A DNA stretch of 10,682 nucleotides, from NCBI GenBank assembly GCA_946887085.1, contig CAMPKG010000086.1, forward strand, positions 1 through 10,682. The letters are read 5' to 3'. The DNA is from an uncultured Sphingobacteriales bacterium. GTDB lineage: Bacteria; Bacteroidota; Bacteroidia; Chitinophagales; Chitinophagaceae. The translations under genes and the position numbers were made by a program. Position 1 is the first letter of the stretch. Every line of letters begins with the position of its first letter. Below the pieces are notes generated by a model, which was not told the origin of the DNA, ran no database searches, and saw only the letters and a program-made list of their open reading frames with translations. Shown piece by piece: positions 6,162 through 10,682 of the stretch.

Positions 6162-8182
6162 TGAAAAACGTTCTTTTACTTGCGTACGAGTACGCGCCCT
6201 ATAATCGACAAGGATCTATAATTGGGGCGCAGCGTCCGGCTGGTTTTGCAAGGTATTTGTCGCAATTTGAATGGAGAGCAATTGTGCTCTGTTGCGATAG
6301 TAAAGAAAGACGTGTATGGCCCCGGGTAGATGCCAGCGAGGTGAGACGCAGAGTTTCGAAGGCATTCGACAACGCTGTTGCCGGCGAACCTATTGTTGTA
6401 AGGTTGCCCTCACTACGCAGCGCTGATTGGATAGATAGCCTTTGGATAAGACTTGCCGACATCAACGGAAAGACTGGAACGTTCGAAACTAGCAGCAGGT
6501 TAAAGAATACGATCCGCAAGCCTGTATCGTTGCTTAAGCTTTTCAGGGGCGACCATTCGCAAGCATGGCAGGAAGTCGCATCAGCAGCGGCGGAGTGTGT
6601 TATGGAACGGGTAAAGCTTGATATGGTTTTAGCTGAACATGGCCCCGATGCTTCGTTTTTTGTTGCGCATACGTTGTCAAGAAGACATGGGATACCCTGG
6701 ATGGCGGATACCAGGGATCCTGTATTGCAAGCTTTTAATGGTATCACGAGAACTATAGCCCAAAGGGCTTTAAAAAATATCATCGGCACGGCAAAAGCCC
6801 AGATAAATGTAACGCCGTATTGGGGTGATTTGGCTGAACAGGATTGGGGTGTGCCTAATGCGGTAATTCCAAATGGATATAATCCCGAGGAATTTACATA
6901 TCGAAACGACACACAAAGCGAGATATTTATCCTTTCATTTTTAGGAAACATCTCACTGCCATCAAACATCGGTCCTTTCTTTGAGGCGCTCGGGATTCTA
7001 AAGGAGGAATTTGGAAGCAAGAATATTCGCTTTCTTCACCGTGGCAGCATGAAGAAGGAATTTCAGAAATGGGCCGAACAATTTGGAGCCACGGAGATTT
7101 GTGATCTTGGGGATAGTATTGATAGGAATACTGCGCTTGACCTGATGATGCGTTCAGACGCGTTGGTTTTATTTGCCGCGGATACTGAACAGACTAGTGA
7201 TATTTATATAAAGAAAGGGTACTATCCGGGCAAGGTTTTTGAATATTTTGGAGCAGCCAGGCCGATCATCTGCATTGGAGGAAAGGACTCTCAATTAGAG
7301 GAGCTGTTAGGTGAAACAAGAACCGGGTTATGTTTTGATCAGCCTAACGAGATCGTAGCGCATGTAAAGGGCATGATATCAAATAAGAACTTAGGGAAGA
7401 AACTTTTTTCTCCGGACAGCCACGAACTAAGTAAATACAACCGAATAAATTTAACTTTTCAATTAGCCAAACTTATGAATTCATTGACCGAGGAGCATCG
7501 GAAGAAAACCCTTGAGATATTTAATGCGGATGCAGAAAATAGGACTTTGATTGTCGATGGTCAGGTGAACTCAAATACATATCAAAGAGGGTATCTGTTT
7601 GAGCGTCAGGTTTCGCAGCGCATAAAGCCCGGTGGCAAGATACTGGACTATGGATGTGGCCAGGGACGCATTTCTTATTTGCTAGCTCGCAATGGCTATG
7701 ATGTTATAGGGCTTGAGCCGGCCAAAAAACTGGTTTTAGAAGCTCAAAAACAATCGTATGATCACTTGAAATTGCGTTTTGACGTATTGCACGATGAAGG
7801 TCAGTCATTGCCCACCGGCGAGTTGGATGCGATCGTTTGTTCGAGTGTGCTTGAATTTGTGCCGGACGCGGATGTTGTTTTATCAAATTTTTACCGGGCA
7901 TTGAAACCCGGTGGGATGCTGTTTATAAGCTTGCCGAATATCAGCAGTTTGTGGAGATATTATGCCCTTCTTCGTTTTGGGCGTAAGTACGATCATTTTA
8001 CTGTTCAGCGCAACAGATGGTCTCGTGCTGAAGCGTTTCGCCACGTTACCGATGCTGGGTTCAGAATAAAAGCCAAGCCGATATTTTTTGAATCTGCATT
8101 TGATAAAAGGAGCTATCTCCGTCCCCTAAACAAATCATCCTTTTTCGGTACGCTTTACCTGGTAATTGCAGAAAAACCATAA
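6161..8182 (+). CDS. Bifunctional GT4-like glycosyltransferase fused to class I SAM methyltransferase
   Basis: Two enzymes in one 673-residue chain. Residues about 1-445 are a GT-B, GT4-like glycosyltransferase: AYEYAP then an Arg-rich GAQRPAGFARYL (22-33) at the N terminus, ADTRDP (182-187), IPNGYNPEEF (236-245), FLGNIS (260-265) and PGKVFEYFGAARPI (356-369), where E361 sits in the usual KxFEY donor site. The canonical GRLxxxKG of GT4 enzymes is replaced by a loop without the Arg/Lys pair. Residues about 465-673 are a Rossmann methyltransferase: ILDYGCGQGR (494-503) is SAM motif I, GLEP (517-520) the acidic ribose loop, CSSVLEFVPDAD (560-571) the motif IV region and ALKPGGMLFISLPN (580-593) motif VI. 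The GTG start overlaps the upstream stop by one base; it is kept because MKNVLLLAYEYAP is the natural first beta strand. Likely transfers a sugar and methylates it or a neighbour. Confidence 0.88.
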   Translation: MKNVLLLAYEYAPYNRQGSIIGAQRPAGFARYLSQFEWRAIVLCCDSKERRVWPRVDASEVRRRVSKAFDNAVAGEPIVVRLPSLRSADWIDSLWIRLADINGKTGTFETSSRLKNTIRKPVSLLKLFRGDHSQAWQEVASAAAECVMERVKLDMVLAEHGPDASFFVAHTLSRRHGIPWMADTRDPVLQAFNGITRTIAQRALKNIIGTAKAQINVTPYWGDLAEQDWGVPNAVIPNGYNPEEFTYRNDTQSEIFILSFLGNISLPSNIGPFFEALGILKEEFGSKNIRFLHRGSMKKEFQKWAEQFGATEICDLGDSIDRNTALDLMMRSDALVLFAADTEQTSDIYIKKGYYPGKVFEYFGAARPIICIGGKDSQLEELLGETRTGLCFDQPNEIVAHVKGMISNKNLGKKLFSPDSHELSKYNRINLTFQLAKLMNSLTEEHRKKTLEIFNADAENRTLIVDGQVNSNTYQRGYLFERQVSQRIKPGGKILDYGCGQGRISYLLARNGYDVIGLEPAKKLVLEAQKQSYDHLKLRFDVLHDEGQSLPTGELDAIVCSSVLEFVPDADVVLSNFYRALKPGGMLFISLPNISSLWRYYALLRFGRKYDHFTVQRNRWSRAEAFRHVTDAGFRIKAKPIFFESAFDKRSYLRPLNKSSFFGTLYLVIAEKP

Positions 8183-8183
8183 A

Positions 8184-8870
8184 ATGATAGAATACAGAAA
8201 TAAAGTCTATGCCAATAAGGGTAATGCAGCCCTACTTGATTGTATTGGGCAAGACGACGAAGTTTTTAATGTGTTGGATCTGGGGTTCGGGAATGGCGCA
8301 AATTCGCTTGTTTTGAAAAGCAAATATCCCAATGCAAGATTTGACGGGATCACGGTGAGTGAAGAGGAACTTGCGATCGGGAAGAACATATTTGACAATG
8401 CCTGGTTGTATAATATTGAGAATGGTATTGATGACCTTCCTGCAAATGCGATGTACGACATTATTATTGCATCACATGTTTTTGAACATTTGAGATACCC
8501 GGATGAATGTTTGCGGATGCTAGCCACCCGACTAAAAGTGGGGGGGTACATTATAATTGCCGTTCCCAACATTCTATTTTATGACCAGAGATTTAAATTT
8601 ATCCGTGGCTCTTTCGACTACACCGACACAGGCGTGATGGATAAAACCCACCTGAAGTTTTTTACCTATGATAGTATTGAGACCGTTCTTGACGTAAAAG
8701 GTAGCGGACTAAAGAAAATAGCGAAAATAGCTGATGCAAAAATTCCGTTTTTACCGACAAGACGTATTACCAGTCTTAACGCGCTTAACAGGAAGGTAGA
8801 TAAAGCCTTAGGGCCGGCGTTTCCTAATCTTTTTGGGTGGCAGATAATCATCAAGTTACAAAAGATATAA
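8184..8870 (+). CDS. Class I SAM-dependent methyltransferase (type 11/12 family)
   Basis: Stand-alone SAM-dependent methyltransferase, 228 residues, presumably O- or N-methylating a sugar of the glycan. I use the ATG at 8184, one base after the upstream stop, rather than the in-frame TTG at 8166, which would lie inside the preceding gene. Motif I is VLDLGFGNGAN (30-40), with Phe where Cys is usual (GxG spacing intact). Motif IV is YDIIIASHVFEHL (91-103) and LKVGGYIIIAVPN (117-129) is the motif VI strand. The tail contains DKTHLKFFT (153-161), a recurring element of this methyltransferase group. Its layout (motif I, VLEF/VFEHL, LKxGG, PN) parallels the methyltransferase half of the upstream fusion, so the two may descend from a common type. 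A run of seven G (8540-8546) lies in the KVGG codons. Substrate unknown. Confidence 0.88.
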   Translation: MIEYRNKVYANKGNAALLDCIGQDDEVFNVLDLGFGNGANSLVLKSKYPNARFDGITVSEEELAIGKNIFDNAWLYNIENGIDDLPANAMYDIIIASHVFEHLRYPDECLRMLATRLKVGGYIIIAVPNILFYDQRFKFIRGSFDYTDTGVMDKTHLKFFTYDSIETVLDVKGSGLKKIAKIADAKIPFLPTRRITSLNALNRKVDKALGPAFPNLFGWQIIIKLQKI

Positions 8871-8873
8871 AGT

Positions 8874-9797
8874 TTGATCGCTGCCGAAGATATAAGTATT
8901 CTTATCCCGTCCTATGGTCGTCCCGAAATGATAATCAGAGCGGTGGCTGCAGCGTTGTCCACCCCAGCAGGTGAAGTCCTGATTTCAGAGGACGCGAGTG
9001 GCCTGGACATACACAGACTGTTAGAAGGGTATGCGGATACAAGATTGAAGATATTTTCACAATGTGACAATTTGGGGTTATGGCCGAACCATCTTTTTCT
9101 CATCAGGCAGGCAAAGGGCGAATGGATCAAATTTCTGCAAACCGACGATTTGTTTACAGAGGCTTCAATGAGAGATTTTTGCGAAGCTGCTGATGAAAAC
9201 ACAGCGCTGGTTTCAATGACACCCGAATATCATCATGAAGATGGGACTGTTGTAAAAAAGGAAGCAATAGATCAAATAAGAACATTCAAACAGGGTACCT
9301 ACCTTGAGCGGTTTTCAAGGTATGGCAATGAGCCTGGCAGGCCTTCATATTGCTTGTATAAGAAAAGTGCGATGCAGCTGAGCGAGGAGTGGTGGAGAAA
9401 AGATGTTTCTGCGGACTTAATGCAAAACATTTGGCTAAGCACTCAAGGTGATGTGATCTTGCTGCCGCCAAACGAAATGGTTTGCGGTGTACACTCAAAG
9501 CAGGATGGCGTTAATCAGTCATTGAGACTCGTACGGGACCGTTTGATGAATTCCATGATAATTCTTAGAAAAACCGATGCGACCCGGTTTAGAACGCCGT
9601 CGGTGGTTTTGGGTATCGTGGACTATATTCCGGTTTTCGTTAACTTTGTAAAAGCTGGCATTTGTGGGCGTGGACTTGCAGATTTGCGTGTGTTCGGGAA
9701 GGACTTTTTATACCTTCTTTTTACATTTTTTCGTTACATAAGATTGTGGCCCAGCATAACCAGGTATGCCCGGTTTAAGTTTAAGGATTACTTGTGA
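8874..9797 (+). CDS. GT2-family glycosyltransferase (GT-A fold) with TTG start
   Basis: Family 2 (GT-A) glycosyltransferase of 307 residues, expected to transfer one sugar of the repeat unit at the cytoplasmic membrane face. The N terminus has the typical ISILIPSYGRPEMI (7-20), LISED ending at D40 for nucleotide binding, DNLGLWPNH (65-73), and FLQTDDLF with D91-D92 as the metal-binding acidic pair. The start is TTG at 8874: an in-frame TAA sits at 8868-8870, and the next ATG (8928) would delete the first beta strand, so a non-ATG start is forced unless there is sequencing error. Residues about 240-285 (IVDYIPVFVNFV, DFLYLLFTFFRYI) are hydrophobic and may anchor the protein to the membrane. 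The GT2 gene starts 3 bp after the upstream stop and shares GTGA with the next gene. Donor sugar unknown. Confidence 0.92.
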   Translation: MIAAEDISILIPSYGRPEMIIRAVAAALSTPAGEVLISEDASGLDIHRLLEGYADTRLKIFSQCDNLGLWPNHLFLIRQAKGEWIKFLQTDDLFTEASMRDFCEAADENTALVSMTPEYHHEDGTVVKKEAIDQIRTFKQGTYLERFSRYGNEPGRPSYCLYKKSAMQLSEEWWRKDVSADLMQNIWLSTQGDVILLPPNEMVCGVHSKQDGVNQSLRLVRDRLMNSMIILRKTDATRFRTPSVVLGIVDYIPVFVNFVKAGICGRGLADLRVFGKDFLYLLFTFFRYIRLWPSITRYARFKFKDYL

Positions 9798-10682
9798 AGA
9801 ATCTGCTTTTTTATATTATACTGCTTTTAGCTGCAGTTTTTTTTGAAGATCCCATAACCACATCGGTTATTACATTGGTGATACTGGTTACGTATTTATT
9901 GGGAAAAGTGAAGAGTTTTAAGACCGGCGGCGTCGATCCCATGACCATATATGCGCTATTTAGTCTGGTAACAACATTGTCAAATATTAGTTTATTTTGG
10001 AAATATAGTAAAGGGCTTTCTCTTGTAGCGTACAGTTATTACATTCCGGAATATGGCCAGCTTTCGGCTTTGATCTGGGCAATTGGCACAGCCGGTACTA
10101 TTATTGGTTTTGACATCATCAAGGATCGTCCCTCGACAAAAATTGTTCTCATTGTTCGGAAGAAAAAAATTTATACGTATCTATACTTAGCGTCAATTGT
10201 TCTATTGCTGTCAAAGTATTTCTATCGGTTTAACACGTTAGGTTCGATCACGGATTTTTTTTATTTAGTGCCATTTCTTACTATATTTTTCCTCGCCAGG
10301 ATTGGCTATCGAACCGGCGATGTAGCCGTCCAAAACCAGGCCTATGTTCTTACTATTTTAGCAACCGGTTTAGGTGTTCTGTACGGAATTTTGCGATTTG
10401 AATTTGTTATCGCAATTCTTGTTTTCCTTTTGGGAGCATATCTGGGTGGAAAAAAATTGTCGATCTTTTTCAATATACGGTATCTGCCCGTTGTATTATT
10501 TATTTTTCTTTTCACCGTATTTTTTGAATTTTTTGGAGAGCGCAGGAGTACGATGAGCAGGGGTGTCTCGCGTATCGACGAGTTTTCATACGAAGCCGCC
10601 ACCGCCGAGCGTAATGTAGAACAGGAATTTTCAGCGTTTGACAGATTAGCCGGAGTGGCACAGATCTCGAACGCAGTTAGCA
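9794..10682 (+). CDS. Polytopic membrane protein, probable Wzy-type repeat-unit polymerase, 3' end cut by window edge
   Basis: I translated this frame by hand from the GTG at 9794 and found 296 uninterrupted codons to the window end. The product begins MKNLLFYIILLLAAVFFE and is strongly hydrophobic, with about eight to nine predicted membrane segments in the visible part (near residues 2-16, 20-37, 51-65, 92-107, 128-142, 153-168, 183-199, 201-218, 232-246), then a polar, Arg/Glu-rich stretch beginning FGERRSTMSRGVSRIDEF. Many membrane helices and then a large polar loop, in a glycan locus after a set of glycosyltransferases, is the pattern of O-antigen polymerases (Wzy), which join repeat units at the periplasmic face. 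Wzy proteins are poorly conserved, so this is architecture and context, not motif recognition; an O-antigen ligase-like protein is the alternative. The start overlaps the GT2 stop by 4 bp (GTGA), with a possible AAGGA site at 9783-9787. Confidence 0.78.
   Translation, partial: MKNLLFYIILLLAAVFFEDPITTSVITLVILVTYLLGKVKSFKTGGVDPMTIYALFSLVTTLSNISLFWKYSKGLSLVAYSYYIPEYGQLSALIWAIGTAGTIIGFDIIKDRPSTKIVLIVRKKKIYTYLYLASIVLLLSKYFYRFNTLGSITDFFYLVPFLTIFFLARIGYRTGDVAVQNQAYVLTILATGLGVLYGILRFEFVIAILVFLLGAYLGGKKLSIFFNIRYLPVVLFIFLFTVFFEFFGERRSTMSRGVSRIDEFSYEAATAERNVEQEFSAFDRLAGVAQISNAVS

Noticed and set aside
6199..7020. 273-codon antisense open frame opposite the fusion gene
   Set aside because: It lies entirely within the GT4-like domain, whose forward translation has clear motifs. 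The antisense product shows no recognisable domain and has the Ser/Leu/Ala-rich look of a shadow frame.
8166..8183. TTG at 8166 as the start of the free methyltransferase
   Set aside because: It would lie inside the end of the upstream fusion gene. The ATG at 8184 directly after the stop is simpler and loses no motif.
10342..10602. Antisense 86-codon frame and a 60-codon + frame near the 3' edge
   Set aside because: Both are explained by the long polytopic frame that begins at 9794 and runs through this region to the edge; neither has a domain.
1..10682. CRISPR array, tRNA/rRNA gene, insertion sequence or attachment site
   Set aside because: No regularly spaced direct repeats, no cloverleaf-like or rRNA-like stretch, no transposase-like frame and no terminal inverted repeats were seen; coding genes fill almost the whole window.

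Overview
The window is a stretch of a surface-polysaccharide (O-antigen, capsule or exopolysaccharide) biosynthesis locus from what is probably a member of the Bacteroidota. The case for that phylum is indirect: the genes are tightly packed, moderately AT-rich, and almost none has a Shine-Dalgarno-like site before its start, as is usual in Bacteroidota; the protein family mix also fits. No rRNA, tRNA, housekeeping gene or mobile element is present to fix the genus. All eight genes lie on the + strand with overlaps or very short gaps, so they read as one operon that continues past both window edges. No RNA gene, CRISPR array, insertion sequence or convincing terminator was seen.

Layout: (1) a 5'-truncated FkbM-like methyltransferase (2-841); (2) a GT4 glycosyltransferase (834-2012); (3) an extended-SDR nucleotide-sugar epimerase or reductase (2022-2948); (4) a large polytopic membrane protein with a soluble C-terminal tail, of no family I can name firmly and possibly GT-C-like (2938-4941); (5) a WecE/RffA-type sugar aminotransferase (5001-6161), preceded by the only sizeable gap (59 bp); (6) a two-domain protein, GT4-like glycosyltransferase fused to a class I SAM methyltransferase (6161-8182); (7) a stand-alone class I SAM methyltransferase (8184-8870); (8) a GT2 glycosyltransferase (8874-9797); (9) the first 296 codons of a polytopic membrane protein that looks like a Wzy-type repeat-unit polymerase (9794 to the edge). 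Counting the fusion as one gene gives nine genes, eight of them complete apart from the 5' truncation of the first.

Read together, the SDR and the aminotransferase would make or modify a nucleotide-activated (probably 4-amino-4,6-dideoxy) sugar, three glycosyltransferase domains would assemble the lipid-linked repeat unit, three separate methyltransferase domains would decorate it, and the last gene would polymerise it. A flippase, the initiating phosphoglycosyl transferase and the dTDP-sugar RmlA/RmlB enzymes are not in this window. The least ordinary items are the glycosyltransferase-methyltransferase fusion sitting directly against a second methyltransferase, and the unassigned 667-residue membrane protein.
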